Shown: positions 1-10,278 of the stretch, piece by piece
Numbering within the stretch: the stretch's first letter is position 1
Layout: each line of letters begins with the position of its first letter
Assembly (NCBI GenBank): GCA_938091335.1
Contig: CALLJG010000008.1
Location: 29,609 to 93,608, forward strand
Direction of reading: 5' to 3'
Source of the DNA: an uncultured Thermodesulfobacterium sp.
GTDB taxonomy: Bacteria > Desulfobacterota > Thermodesulfobacteria > Thermodesulfobacteriales > Thermodesulfobacteriaceae
Length of the DNA stretch: 64,000 bases
Position numbers and translations under genes: made by a program
Notes under the pieces: generated by a model
Seen by the model: the letters and a program-made list of their open reading frames with translations, nothing else
Database searches by the model: none
What the model was told of the DNA's origin: nothing

Positions 1-715
1 GGATGTATACATCTTTTGGTTTTACAAAAAAGGGTACCATATCAAAATACATCCATATATACCGACAAAAATAATTTTTATGTATTTCCTCTGATTCCAT
101 GCCCATTAAAAAGTTTTTATCATTTAAAAGGGTACATAAATTTTCCATAAAAATTTGATCAATATCTTCTTGAGTAGCTCTAGAAGAAATATAAGATAAA
201 CCAAAAATTGCTGTGATGTATTTTATCCTTTCTCTATATTTTAAATGATCTTCCAAATCCCAAAAATAGTTTTCAAGTTCATCTCTTGATTTTTCACAAA
301 GTTCATCTAAAAAGGGATAAAAATTATTTATATATTTTTCTGGATTGGATACTCCAAAAGCAAGCACTATTCTTCTTTTAATATCAAAAAAATGAATGTC
401 TTTTAAAGAATATTTTTTTCGTTGTTTTTTAATATTTTGAGAACGAGTAAATTGAATAATTATTCTTTGAGCTTCTGGATTTAAAAATCTAAAAAATAAT
501 CTTTCAAGTGTCCATTGATCTACTTTATAGCCTAATTTTTCAAGTTCTTCTTCTATATCAATGGAAAAAGCAACTTCACTATAATATGTAATGTAATTCT
601 CTGGAGTTGTTCCAAGATTTAAAATAACTTTACTTTTCCAATAGGGCTCTTCATAATAAGATTCTTTAAGAAAATATTCATAATGCCCAAAAACTGGTTT
701 TCTTGCAACATACAT
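1..715 (-). CDS. hypothetical protein (partial, C-terminus beyond window start)
   Basis: Open minus-strand frame from ATG at 713-715 (MYVARKPVFGHYEYFLKESYYEEPYW...) to the window edge; not in the ORF track because it is truncated. Confidence 0.7.
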   Translation of the reverse strand, partial: MYVARKPVFGHYEYFLKESYYEEPYWKSKVILNLGTTPENYITYYSEVAFSIDIEEELEKLGYKVDQWTLERLFFRFLNPEAQRIIIQFTRSQNIKKQRKKYSLKDIHFFDIKRRIVLAFGVSNPEKYINNFYPFLDELCEKSRDELENYFWDLEDHLKYRERIKYITAIFGLSYISSRATQEDIDQIFMENLCTLLNDKNFLMGMESEEIHKNYFCRYIWMYFDMVPFFVKPKDVYI

Positions 716-721
716 AATATC

Positions 722-1366
722 TTATAAATCCTTTAAGGGGCAAGTCTCACAAAAAGGTTCTCTTTTTTTACAAAAATTTTTACCACAGGCAACTAAAAGA
801 GCATGATATTCATTAAAAAGCCTTGAATCCAAAGGAAGATGTTCCATAAATAGGTTTTGTATTTCATCGTAAGTGATTTGTTCAGGAATAAGATTATGTC
901 GTAAAAGAATCCTATAAGTATAGGTATCAACTACAAAAATAGGCAAATTACCAGCATATAAAAGAATGCTATCTACTGTCTCTTTCCCAAGGCCCTTTAT
1001 ACTTAATAATTTTTCTCTTATTTTATAAATATCTCCAGAAAAAAGCTTATTTAAATCTCCTTCATATTCCTCAACCAGAATTTTAACAAATTCCTTAAGT
1101 CTTTTTGCTTTGAGATTGTAAAAACCTGAAGATTTTATAATTTTAGCTAAATCATCTTTTGAAATTTTGTAAATTTTAACAGGATCAAGGAAATTATTAT
1201 TTTTTAAATTTTCAATAGCTTTTTTTACATTTTTCCAATTAGCATTTTGAGTTAAAATAGCTCCTACACATACTTCAAAAGGTGTTTGTGCAGGCCACCA
1301 TTTTTGAGGTCCAAAATAGGAATAAAGTTTTTCATAAATTTCATATAAAATCTGATAAATTTTCAT
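722..1366 (-). CDS. endonuclease III-like DNA glycosylase (HhH-GPD, 4Fe-4S)
   Basis: HhH motif LLSIKGLGKETVDSILLYA and C-terminal Cys cluster CGKNFCKKREPFCETC. Confidence 0.85.
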   Translation of the reverse strand: MKIYQILYEIYEKLYSYFGPQKWWPAQTPFEVCVGAILTQNANWKNVKKAIENLKNNNFLDPVKIYKISKDDLAKIIKSSGFYNLKAKRLKEFVKILVEEYEGDLNKLFSGDIYKIREKLLSIKGLGKETVDSILLYAGNLPIFVVDTYTYRILLRHNLIPEQITYDEIQNLFMEHLPLDSRLFNEYHALLVACGKNFCKKREPFCETCPLKDL

Positions 1367-3696
1367 TCTTCTTCTAATCTTACTGCAACTCCTCCAGAAG
1401 GCAAATCAAACACATAAAACCCTATATTTTCTATCTCCTCCCTTATTTTATCTGCTAATTGATAGTTACCTTCTTTTTTAGCATCATCTCTTTGTTTTAA
1501 TTTTTCTATAATCTTTTCATCTTTTATTTTTTGAGGAAATATTAAAATTTTAAAAACTTGATTAAATTCCTTTAAACTATCCCAAATTTTTCTTTTATAT
1601 TCTGAAGAAATTCCGTTTTTAAGAAAAGTATAAATTTTTTTAAAAAAAGAAATAAGCTCTGAAATTGCTAAAGGAGTATTAAGATCTTCCTTTAGTGCAT
1701 CTTTCCAATTTTTTTCAAATTCATTTAAAATACTTTCTAATTCTTCTTTTATTGAATTATTTTTATTTTCAGGAGAAGCTTCTAAATAAGCTAAATATCT
1801 ATCTATTTTTTGAATTATTTTAGCACTTTCTTCAAGCCCTTTCCAGCTAAAATTAAATCTGTTTCTATAATGGGTTCTTAAAAAATAAAGTCTCAAAATT
1901 CTTCCAGAAAATCCTCTATTCTTAATATCCTCAACTGTAATTCCATTTTCCGATGAGAGTTTTTTCTTTTCATAAAAAACTAAATCTGAATGAATCCAAT
2001 ATTTAGCTATTTCCTTTTCTGTTAGGGCTTTAGCAACTGCTCTAGTATTTTCATGATGTGGAAAAATAAGATCTGCTCCACCTGTAAAAATATCTATTTC
2101 CTCTCCTAAATATTTAAGAATTAAACCAGCACAGTGAATATGCCAAGTTGGTCTAACTTTACCAAAAAAAGTTTCTATAAAATAACCCTTTTTAAGTTCC
2201 AAAATTTGGACCCTTTTTAAAAGAACAAAATCAAAAGGTTCATCTTTATCATATTCTTCGAGATCAATAGTTGCACCTGGCTTAAGAAACTTCAAATTTA
2301 TTTTAGAAAGCTCTCCATATCCATAAAATTTTGAAATATCAAAATAAAGACTTGAATATTTAATATAAGCTTTATCTTTCTCAAGAATTTTTAAGGCTAT
2401 TTCTTTTAAATCCTCCAAATGATCACTTACTTTAGGATAAAGGTCTGCTCTTTCAATTTTTAGCCAATCAAGATCTTGATAAAATTCTCTTTCTAATTGA
2501 GAAGTAAACTCTTTTAAATCTAAGTCATTTAAAAGAATCTGATGGATAGTTTTATCATCAAAATCAGTCAAATTTACTACATGAAATATTTTATATCCTT
2601 TAAGTTTTAGATAATTTTTTAATATATCTACTATAAGGAGCCTCCGATAAATTCCAATATGAGGTCTAATATTTAAAGTAGGTCCACAGGTATAAATTTT
2701 AACTAATTTTTCATTTAAAGGTTTAAATATCTCTCTTTTTCCCGAAAATGTATTGGTTAAAATAAGATCTGCTTTTTGAGTAACATCTATTTCTTTAATA
2801 TCAAAACTCCAAAGTGGGGTAGAAAGGTATCTTTCTCCTCCATCAGGAAATATTACTACAATTATTCCTTCTTTTATTTCTTCTGCTAATTTTATAGCTC
2901 CTGCAAGTGCAGCTCCAGAGCTCATCCCGACAAAAATCCCTTCATCCTTAGCAAGTCTACGAACCCAATAAAAGGCTTCTTCATCTTCTACACTAATTAC
3001 TTTTTCAAGGAGTTTTTTATCATAAATACTTGGAGGATAAGATTCTTTCATATTTTTTAATCCTGGAATTTTATGTCCCACTTTAGGTTCAACTCCCACT
3101 ACTTTAAAAGGAAGACCGTTATCTTTAGCAAAGTATGCTATGCCCATAGCTGTTCCTGTAGTTCCTAAACCGCATACTATATGAGTAACTTTTCCTTTAG
3201 TATCTCTCCAAATTTCTGGACCAGTGGTTTTATAATGACTTAGCCAGTTAGCAGGGTTGTTAAATTGATCAGGACAAAAATATTTTTCTGGATATTTTCT
3301 TAACATTTCATATACTGTTTCAATAGCTCCATCTGTACCTAAATTACCAGGAGTTAAAAGTATTTCTGCTCCAAAGGCTTGCATTAATTTTTTTCTTTCC
3401 ATAGAAACAGATTCAGGCATTACAATAATACATTTATATCCTTTTACCGTACAAACTAAGGATAATCCTATCCCTGTATTACCACTTGATGCTTCAATTA
3501 CTATTTTTTCTGGAGTTAAAAGACCTTTTCTTTCTGCATCTTCTATCATAAAAAGGGCTGGTCTATCCTTTACAGAACCTCCTGGATTTTGATTTTCTAA
3601 CTTGCCCCAAATCTCAACAGATGGCTTGACTTTTATTTTGTTTAATTTAATTATTGGAGTATTACCAATCTTTTGTAAAATATTATGAAATCTCAT
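1363..3696 (-). CDS. fusion: PLP cysteine synthase (CysK/CysM) - cysteinyl-tRNA synthetase
   Basis: N-term cysteine synthase motifs (GGSVKDRPA, EASSGNTGIGL, GLGTTGTAMG); C-term CysRS motifs (YTCGPTLNIRPHIG, RPTWHIHCAGL, DLIFPHHENTRA). Confidence 0.88.
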   Translation of the reverse strand: MRFHNILQKIGNTPIIKLNKIKVKPSVEIWGKLENQNPGGSVKDRPALFMIEDAERKGLLTPEKIVIEASSGNTGIGLSLVCTVKGYKCIIVMPESVSMERKKLMQAFGAEILLTPGNLGTDGAIETVYEMLRKYPEKYFCPDQFNNPANWLSHYKTTGPEIWRDTKGKVTHIVCGLGTTGTAMGIAYFAKDNGLPFKVVGVEPKVGHKIPGLKNMKESYPPSIYDKKLLEKVISVEDEEAFYWVRRLAKDEGIFVGMSSGAALAGAIKLAEEIKEGIIVVIFPDGGERYLSTPLWSFDIKEIDVTQKADLILTNTFSGKREIFKPLNEKLVKIYTCGPTLNIRPHIGIYRRLLIVDILKNYLKLKGYKIFHVVNLTDFDDKTIHQILLNDLDLKEFTSQLEREFYQDLDWLKIERADLYPKVSDHLEDLKEIALKILEKDKAYIKYSSLYFDISKFYGYGELSKINLKFLKPGATIDLEEYDKDEPFDFVLLKRVQILELKKGYFIETFFGKVRPTWHIHCAGLILKYLGEEIDIFTGGADLIFPHHENTRAVAKALTEKEIAKYWIHSDLVFYEKKKLSSENGITVEDIKNRGFSGRILRLYFLRTHYRNRFNFSWKGLEESAKIIQKIDRYLAYLEASPENKNNSIKEELESILNEFEKNWKDALKEDLNTPLAISELISFFKKIYTFLKNGISSEYKRKIWDSLKEFNQVFKILIFPQKIKDEKIIEKLKQRDDAKKEGNYQLADKIREEIENIGFYVFDLPSGGVAVRLEEE

Positions 3697-4611
3697 ATTT
3701 TTATTTTAAGTTCTTTATATGTTTTATTTTATATTACTTTTAGCTATTGCCAAGTAAATATCTCTAATTCTACACCTGCCTTTACCTCTTTAATCTCTGA
3801 AAAATTTATTTATTACGAAAATTTTTCTTATACCCTTAAAGAAAAAGATACCTTGGTAGATCTGGCAGTTAATTTTAAAGTAGGTTATTCTCATCTAGTT
3901 CTTGCAAATCCAAATATAGACCCTTGGATTCCTCCTGTAGGGGAAAAAATAATTATTCCCAAACAAATTTTAATTCCTGAAGAATTTGTTTCTTTATCTA
4001 AAAATCTAATTATTATTAACCTTCCTGAAATGACACTTTATTATTTCAAAAATAAAAATTTTTTTATCGCTCCTATTGGAATAGGTGAAATAGGTAACCT
4101 TCCTCCTTTAGGAATTTATGCTATTATAAAAAAACAAGAAAAACCCATTTGGTATCCTCCACCTTCTATAAGATTAAAAGATCCTACTTTACCCAAAATG
4201 ATTCCTCCAGGACCAGACAACCCTTTAGGAGATTATGCCCTTTATCTTTCAAGAGGACTTTATGCTATTCACGGAACTAACAAACCCTATAGTATAGGAA
4301 GAAGAACAACCCATGGATGTATTCGCCTTTATCCAGAAGATATAAAATTTCTATTTGATAATACCCCTATCGGAACTTTGGTTCAAATAACCTATGAACC
4401 ATATAAAATTGCCATAGAAAATAATGAGATATTCATCCAGGTATTCCCAGATATTGAAAACTTAATTCACTCACCATTTAAATATATCATTAAAAAATTG
4501 GATTTTCTTACTAAAAAAAGAAAAGTAAACTATCAAATAGACCTAATTTTTTTGGAAAAAATTTTAGAAAAAAAAGATGGTCTTATTTACAAAATAGGAA
4601 TTATAAAATAA
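3685..4611 (+). CDS. L,D-transpeptidase (YkuD) with LysM-like N-terminal region
   Basis: Signal peptide; LysM-like KEKDTLVDLAVNFKVGYSHLVLANPNIDPWIPPVGEKIIIP; YkuD HGTNKPYSIGRRTTHGCIRL. Confidence 0.88.
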   Translation: MKSHIFILSSLYVLFYITFSYCQVNISNSTPAFTSLISEKFIYYENFSYTLKEKDTLVDLAVNFKVGYSHLVLANPNIDPWIPPVGEKIIIPKQILIPEEFVSLSKNLIIINLPEMTLYYFKNKNFFIAPIGIGEIGNLPPLGIYAIIKKQEKPIWYPPPSIRLKDPTLPKMIPPGPDNPLGDYALYLSRGLYAIHGTNKPYSIGRRTTHGCIRLYPEDIKFLFDNTPIGTLVQITYEPYKIAIENNEIFIQVFPDIENLIHSPFKYIIKKLDFLTKKRKVNYQIDLIFLEKILEKKDGLIYKIGIIK

Positions 4612-4615
4612 TTAA

Positions 4616-5512
4616 TCAATTTTTTTTTTGTTTTTTAGGTATCAACAAAAAAGCAAGTGCTTTACTTTCAAGACTTTTTAACAACCCTAACTTATAAAGA
4701 TTTTTCAGAGCTTCTATATGCAATTTATGTCCTGTATGATGCGCTTCTATTTCTGCCACTAATGGGTAACCTAAGGTAAAAACATCTCCAATAATATCAA
4801 GTATTTTATGCCTCACAAATTCGTCAAAAACTCTGACTCCATCAGGATTTAAAACCTTTTCTTTATCAAGAATTATAGCATTTGAAAAATTACCCCCTTT
4901 TATAATACCCTTATTTTTTCTTTCATTTAAAATGTCTTTAAATCCAAAAGTCCTGGCAAAGGAAATTTCTCTAATATAAGATTGAGAGTCCAAAGTTATT
5001 AAAAACTCTTGATATCCTATTAAAGGATGATCAAATTGAATAACAGCTTTTATTTTTAATTCATTGGAAGGGCGGAAAATAATTTTTCCTATACCATTTT
5101 GATAAATGAAATTTTTACATAAATAAAATTTTTTTCTTAATGCACTTAAAAATTTATATCCCACCTCTTGAATTTTTCTAACCCATGGATAAGCTGATCC
5201 ATCTAATAGCGGTATTTCTTCTCCATATACATGAATAATAGCATTATCTATTCCTAAAGCATGAAATGCAGAAAGAAGATGCTCAACTAAATAAATAAAA
5301 TGTTCTCCATCTGTTAAAGCTGTGGCTCCATCAAGACCAATTACATTCTCTATTTTAAGTGAAATAGCTGGTTTTTGAGGAATATCCGCTCTCACAAATA
5401 TAATCCCTACATCTTCTTCAGCTGGTTCAATCTCTATCTTTATATTTTTACCAGTAAAAATACCTTCACCTTCTAAAAAAATTTTTTTAGCTATAGTTTT
5501 TTGATATTCCAT
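4616..5512 (-). CDS. lpxC: UDP-3-O-acyl-N-acetylglucosamine deacetylase
   Basis: GEGIFTGKNIKIEIEPA, VEHLLSAFHALGIDNA, EIPLLDGSAYPWV, DEFVRHKILDIIGD, AHHTGHKLH. Confidence 0.93.
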   Translation of the reverse strand: MEYQKTIAKKIFLEGEGIFTGKNIKIEIEPAEEDVGIIFVRADIPQKPAISLKIENVIGLDGATALTDGEHFIYLVEHLLSAFHALGIDNAIIHVYGEEIPLLDGSAYPWVRKIQEVGYKFLSALRKKFYLCKNFIYQNGIGKIIFRPSNELKIKAVIQFDHPLIGYQEFLITLDSQSYIREISFARTFGFKDILNERKNKGIIKGGNFSNAIILDKEKVLNPDGVRVFDEFVRHKILDIIGDVFTLGYPLVAEIEAHHTGHKLHIEALKNLYKLGLLKSLESKALAFLLIPKKQKKN

Positions 5513-5672
5513 TTAAACCTTCTCTTAGTCTTTTAAGATTCTTTTTATCTTTGTTTAATTAAACATCAAATTCTATGCCCATTATTTTTTATAATTTTTT
5601 TAAGTATTAGAAAAAATTATTGAAACACTTAGGTGTATTAATTTTAATACAATGTATTTAAAAGAATACATT

Positions 5673-6962
5673 TTAATTGGAAAGATCAAAAATCTTAGTT
5701 TTTATGATAACCATTTTAATTTTACCTTTTAACTTTTGATTTAAAAAAGGAGTATTTTTACTTTTGGATTTTATCATGTCTTCAGATAATATATATTCTT
5801 CTTCTGGATCTACTATTATCACTTCCGCAGGAGCTTCCCTTTTAAAAGAAGGAGGAATAACTCCCAAAACTTTAGATGGATTTAAAATCAAATATTCTGC
5901 AAGCTTCAAAGGATTCAGATAACCTTCTTTAATGAGATTAAGACTTAAAGGAAGTAAAGTTTGAAGACCTATCATTCCAGGGCTTGCCAATTCAAATTCT
6001 ATCTCTTTTTCTAATGGACTATGAGGAGCATGATCACTACTTATAACCTCGATTAAACCTTCTTTTAAAGCCTCTTTTATCGCTATAACATCTTGTTGAG
6101 TTCTTAATGGGGGATTAACTTTAGCTAAAGTATTATAATTTTCTACACACTCTTCAGTTAAGGTGAAATAATGAGGACAGGTTTCAGCTGTAAAAGGTAT
6201 TTTTTCTTCTTTTGCCCATTTTAAAAAGGGAATAACTTCTTTAGTTGATAAGTGAGCTAAATGTATAGATTTTTTTGTTTCTTTAGCTAATATTAAATCT
6301 CTTATTACACCTATCGTTTCAGCTGAAGTAGGAATACCTTTTAAGCCTAATTTAGCAGAAAAGAAACCTTCATTAACTTGACCTCCTTTGCTTAAAGTAG
6401 AATCTTCACAGTGAGAAATAACTGCTAAATCAAAATTTTTGGCATAAAAAAGAGCTCTTTTCATTACATTTGAATTTTGGACCCATTTTCCATCATCAGA
6501 AACTCCTTTAACTCCAGCTTCTTTTAATCTACCAAATTCAGTAATTATTTTTCCTTCTTGATTTTTAGTGATACAAGCTATGGGATATATAGTTACATAA
6601 GCTTTTTGAGCAGCTCTTTCCATTATATACAAAGTGACTTCTGGGGAATCATTAGGAGGTTTAGTATTAGGCATACAAGCTAATCTTAAAATTCCTCCGT
6701 ATAAAGCTGACTTTGTTCCTGTTTCAATATCTTCTTTCCATTCCTCTCCAGGTTCTCTTAAATGAACATGAATATCTACTAATCCAGGTAATACCCACAT
6801 TTTATCTGCATAAATTATTTTTATTTTTTCTTTTATTTCTATATTTCTCTCTATCCCTACAATCTTGCCATCTTCAATAAGAAGATCTCCTACAAAATCG
6901 ATATTTTGTGATGGATCAATAATTCTACCCTTTTTAATTAAAACTCTCATAACCTTTTTCAT
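5673..6962 (-). CDS. pyrC: dihydroorotase
   Basis: PGLVDIHVHLREPGEEWKEDIETG, SDHAPHSPLEKE. Confidence 0.92.
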   Translation of the reverse strand: MKKVMRVLIKKGRIIDPSQNIDFVGDLLIEDGKIVGIERNIEIKEKIKIIYADKMWVLPGLVDIHVHLREPGEEWKEDIETGTKSALYGGILRLACMPNTKPPNDSPEVTLYIMERAAQKAYVTIYPIACITKNQEGKIITEFGRLKEAGVKGVSDDGKWVQNSNVMKRALFYAKNFDLAVISHCEDSTLSKGGQVNEGFFSAKLGLKGIPTSAETIGVIRDLILAKETKKSIHLAHLSTKEVIPFLKWAKEEKIPFTAETCPHYFTLTEECVENYNTLAKVNPPLRTQQDVIAIKEALKEGLIEVISSDHAPHSPLEKEIEFELASPGMIGLQTLLPLSLNLIKEGYLNPLKLAEYLILNPSKVLGVIPPSFKREAPAEVIIVDPEEEYILSEDMIKSKSKNTPFLNQKLKGKIKMVIIKTKIFDLSN

Positions 6963-7896
6963 TTGTTAAAAGTTTTAGCAAAACAGCCATTCTTATTGCT
7001 ACTCCATTTTCTACTTGATCCAAAATAACCTGAAAAGGATATTTTTCCATTTCGTAAGCTAATTCAACTCCCCAATTTATAGGTCCAGGATGCATTAAAA
7101 TAGCTTTATCTTTAATTAATTCTAAATGCTTAGGTTTTAAACCAAAGAATTCATGATATTCCAAAAAACTAGGAATAAGAACTTCTTCATGTCTTTCTTT
7201 TTGAATTCTCAAAGTTATAATTACATCTGCATCTCTTAAAGCTTCTTCTAATTTATAACAAACTTTAAAACCATTTTTTGAGATTTTGTAATAGTCTTCT
7301 TCTTTAGGATCTGGTAAAAGTTGAGCTGGTCCAGCTACATATACATTCGATCCCATTTTTTGAAATGCTAGAATATCTGAATGAGCCACTCTACTATGTT
7401 TAATATCTCCGATAATAGCTACTTTTAAGTCTGAAAGAGTATTTAATTTTTCTTTTACAGTTAAAAGATCCAAAAGTGCTTGTGTAGGGTGTTCATGAGT
7501 TCCATCCCCTGCATTTACTACAGGAACTTTACTATATTTAGCAATAAAATGTGGAGCCCCTGCCATAGGATGCCTTATAACAAATAAATTAGCTCCTATA
7601 GCTTCTAAATTTTTAATAGTATCAAGCAAAGTTTCTCCCTTTTCAATACTTGTTCCTTTCCCTGTGAAAGTTAAGGTATCTGCAGATAAAGTTTTGGCAG
7701 CTTTTTCAAAAGAAAATCTTGTTCTTGTAGAAGGCTCATAAAATAAATGAACTATCAATTTCCCTCTCAAAGTAGGAACTTTAGGAATAGGACGATATAA
7801 AATTTCTTTAAGATTTTCTGCTAAATTTAAAAATTCCTCAATTTCTTCTTTAGAAAAAGAAGCAATATCAAGAAGCTGTTTAATTCTTAAATCCAT
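6934..7896 (-). CDS. pyrB: aspartate carbamoyltransferase catalytic subunit
   Basis: FYEPSTRTRFSFEKAAK, GDGTHEHPTQALLDL, HPGPINWGVE. Confidence 0.94.
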   Translation of the reverse strand: MDLRIKQLLDIASFSKEEIEEFLNLAENLKEILYRPIPKVPTLRGKLIVHLFYEPSTRTRFSFEKAAKTLSADTLTFTGKGTSIEKGETLLDTIKNLEAIGANLFVIRHPMAGAPHFIAKYSKVPVVNAGDGTHEHPTQALLDLLTVKEKLNTLSDLKVAIIGDIKHSRVAHSDILAFQKMGSNVYVAGPAQLLPDPKEEDYYKISKNGFKVCYKLEEALRDADVIITLRIQKERHEEVLIPSFLEYHEFFGLKPKHLELIKDKAILMHPGPINWGVELAYEMEKYPFQVILDQVENGVAIRMAVLLKLLTNEKGYESFN

Positions 7897-8567
7897 AAAT
7901 ATTCCTTAATATATTCAACTGTTTCTTCTGGAGTATCAAAAATTCTAAATAACTCAATATCTTTATAAGAAATTCTATTACTTGTAACTAAATGTTCAGC
8001 CATCCATTTATAAAGAGGGGACCAAAAGTTGTTATCAATTAAGACAATAGGAATTGGTTTAATTTTTTTGGTTTGAACTAAAGTCAAAACTTCAAACATC
8101 TCATCTAATGTCCCATATCCTCCTGGAAAAAATACAAAAGCTACTGAGTACTTTGCCATCATTACCTTTCTTACAAAAAAATATTTAAATTCCAATTTTA
8201 GATTGGTATATGAATTTGGTTCTTGTTCTAAAGGAAGTCTTATATTTAAGCCCACTGAATAACCTCCCGCCTCAAAAGCACCTTTGTTAGCTGCTTCCAT
8301 AATACCAGGACCTCCACCTGTGATTACAGAAAAACCTGCTTTAACCAATAATTTGCCTAATTGTTCTGCTTTTTTATAATCAGGATGATCTGGAGAGATA
8401 CGAGAAGAGCCAAAAACAGTTACGGCTGGATAAACTCTGGGTAAGAGTTCAAATCCTTCTACAAATTCAGCTAAAATTTTAAACAATCTCCAAGATTCCT
8501 TAGCTGCAAGACCTTCAAGTACATATTGTCTTTCTTCAAAAAATCTACTCTCTAACTTCTTTTCCAT
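7887..8567 (-). CDS. LOG family protein
   Basis: GGGPGIMEAANKGAFEAGGYSVGLNI and PGGYGTLDEMFEVLT. Confidence 0.9.
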   Translation of the reverse strand: MEKKLESRFFEERQYVLEGLAAKESWRLFKILAEFVEGFELLPRVYPAVTVFGSSRISPDHPDYKKAEQLGKLLVKAGFSVITGGGPGIMEAANKGAFEAGGYSVGLNIRLPLEQEPNSYTNLKLEFKYFFVRKVMMAKYSVAFVFFPGGYGTLDEMFEVLTLVQTKKIKPIPIVLIDNNFWSPLYKWMAEHLVTSNRISYKDIELFRIFDTPEETVEYIKEYLWI

Positions 8568-8572
8568 TTTTC

Positions 8573-9331
8573 TTAACCCCCCAGGCTACATTCATTCAAA
8601 AATTTTAAAGAATTTAACTCAAAAGACAAAAAAAATTTAAAAAATTTTTCACTAATTTTAAAAACCTTTTCCTTAATTAACAATCTCTTTTCTAATTCTT
8701 TCTCTATTTTATAAAGTCTTTCAAACTCATTAGACATTCTTATTAAATCTCTCAATATTTCGATCACCTTTATTTCTAAATACTCACTTTTTATAGTCCT
8801 ACATTTATAACAAACTACACCACCTTCTTCAACAGAAAAATAAAACATTTTCCTAATAAAATATCCGCATTTAATACATTTATATAGTTCTGGTGTCCAT
8901 CCACAAAATTTTAAAATTTTTAATTCAAAAAAAGGCTTCCATAAAGTAAGAAGTTTATTAGCATCAACAGCTTTAATTAAACTTTTTATGAATAAAAAAT
9001 ACTCTATTTTAAGCCCAACAAAACTTATTTTAGAAAGAACTTCCCCTATAAAGGAAAGTAAAATATACTTTTTATAATCTTCTCTTACTTTCTCTGGCAA
9101 AAAAATAAGATCAGCTTTTTCTAAAATAGGAAATTTGCCTTTAGAAGTTTTTCTCAAATAAGCTTTTATAAAATTAAATTCTTCTAAAAGATTCACAAAT
9201 CTTTTATAACTTTTTTGCGCTCCTTTGGCTACACAAAAGATCTTTCCCTTAGGAGTAAAAAGCTCTACTAAAAGATCTATTTCTCCTAATTTTTCCTTTG
9301 AAAGAACTAATGCATCTAAAGAAAAAATCAT
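8573..9331 (-). CDS. recO: DNA repair protein RecO
   Basis: N-term OB-like LVLSKEKLGEIDLLVELFTPKGKIFCVAKGAQK and Zn site CIKCGYF...CYKC. Confidence 0.85.
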   Translation of the reverse strand: MIFSLDALVLSKEKLGEIDLLVELFTPKGKIFCVAKGAQKSYKRFVNLLEEFNFIKAYLRKTSKGKFPILEKADLIFLPEKVREDYKKYILLSFIGEVLSKISFVGLKIEYFLFIKSLIKAVDANKLLTLWKPFFELKILKFCGWTPELYKCIKCGYFIRKMFYFSVEEGGVVCYKCRTIKSEYLEIKVIEILRDLIRMSNEFERLYKIEKELEKRLLIKEKVFKISEKFFKFFLSFELNSLKFLNECSLGG

Positions 9332-9333
9332 TT

Positions 9334-10278
9334 TTATAAATAAATTCTAATATACCTTTTTTCTTCAAGCTCTTTGATCCATTTTTCTAATAAAGCCTCA
9401 GCTTTTAATTGAAATAAATCTTGATACAATTTTTCTCGCATTTCTTCAAAACTTGGAGGATTCCCAGTTTCAACTTTTAATAACCTTATGATATAAAATT
9501 CATTATTCTTTTTTATAAGTGGAGTAACTTCTCCAGGAGATATTTTTTCAAGACTCTGTAAAACCTCAAAAGTTATTTCTTCTTTTTTAAATTTTTCTTC
9601 TTTTAGAAATTTTACTTTGGAAGAATGACTTTGATAAAGTTCTTCAAAATTTTTTCCTTTAAGAATTTCTTCATATATGAAATTAGCCAAACTTTCGTCT
9701 TCTTTTATGATCAAAATGGATAACCAATATTTAGGTGATATATCATATTTTTTAATTGCTTCTTCATAAGCTCTTTTTAATTCATCTTCTGTAATTACAA
9801 TCTTCTCACTTACTTGAAATTGAATTAATTTGATTTTTAATAACTCTTCTCTAAGTTTTTCTTTATACTTTTCATAATCTATCCCTTGAATTTTTAAGTA
9901 TTCTTTTAATTTTTCTTCTCCACCTCTAGCTTTTACTTCAGTTATTAAAAATCTTTCTAATTCTTCATCTGAAACAGTTATTCCATATTTTTTAGCTTCT
10001 ATTCTTAAAAGAGTATCTTCTATCCAAGCCTTTAATACTTTTTCCCTTATTTGTTTTTTTGTCCTTTCTTTTTCTTCAAAAGGCAATTTTGGATCTACAA
10101 ATTTTTCAAAAAATGGTTTACATATTTCATCTAATTCATAAAGTGTAAGAAATTCCTCTCCTACTACAGCAATTACTTTATTTATTATTTCTGCAGAAAA
10201 TCCTAAAGAAGAAAAATTGATCCAAAAAAGAAAAAAGAAAAGGATAAGATTCCTAAAAATTTTATTTTTCATTTTCAA
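9334..10278 (-). CDS. SurA-like periplasmic chaperone/peptidyl-prolyl isomerase
   Basis: Signal peptide; NKVIAVVGEEFLTLYELDE SurA N-domain; degenerate parvulin region. Confidence 0.75.
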   Translation of the reverse strand: MKMKNKIFRNLILFFFLFWINFSSLGFSAEIINKVIAVVGEEFLTLYELDEICKPFFEKFVDPKLPFEEKERTKKQIREKVLKAWIEDTLLRIEAKKYGITVSDEELERFLITEVKARGGEEKLKEYLKIQGIDYEKYKEKLREELLKIKLIQFQVSEKIVITEDELKRAYEEAIKKYDISPKYWLSILIIKEDESLANFIYEEILKGKNFEELYQSHSSKVKFLKEEKFKKEEITFEVLQSLEKISPGEVTPLIKKNNEFYIIRLLKVETGNPPSFEEMREKLYQDLFQLKAEALLEKWIKELEEKRYIRIYL

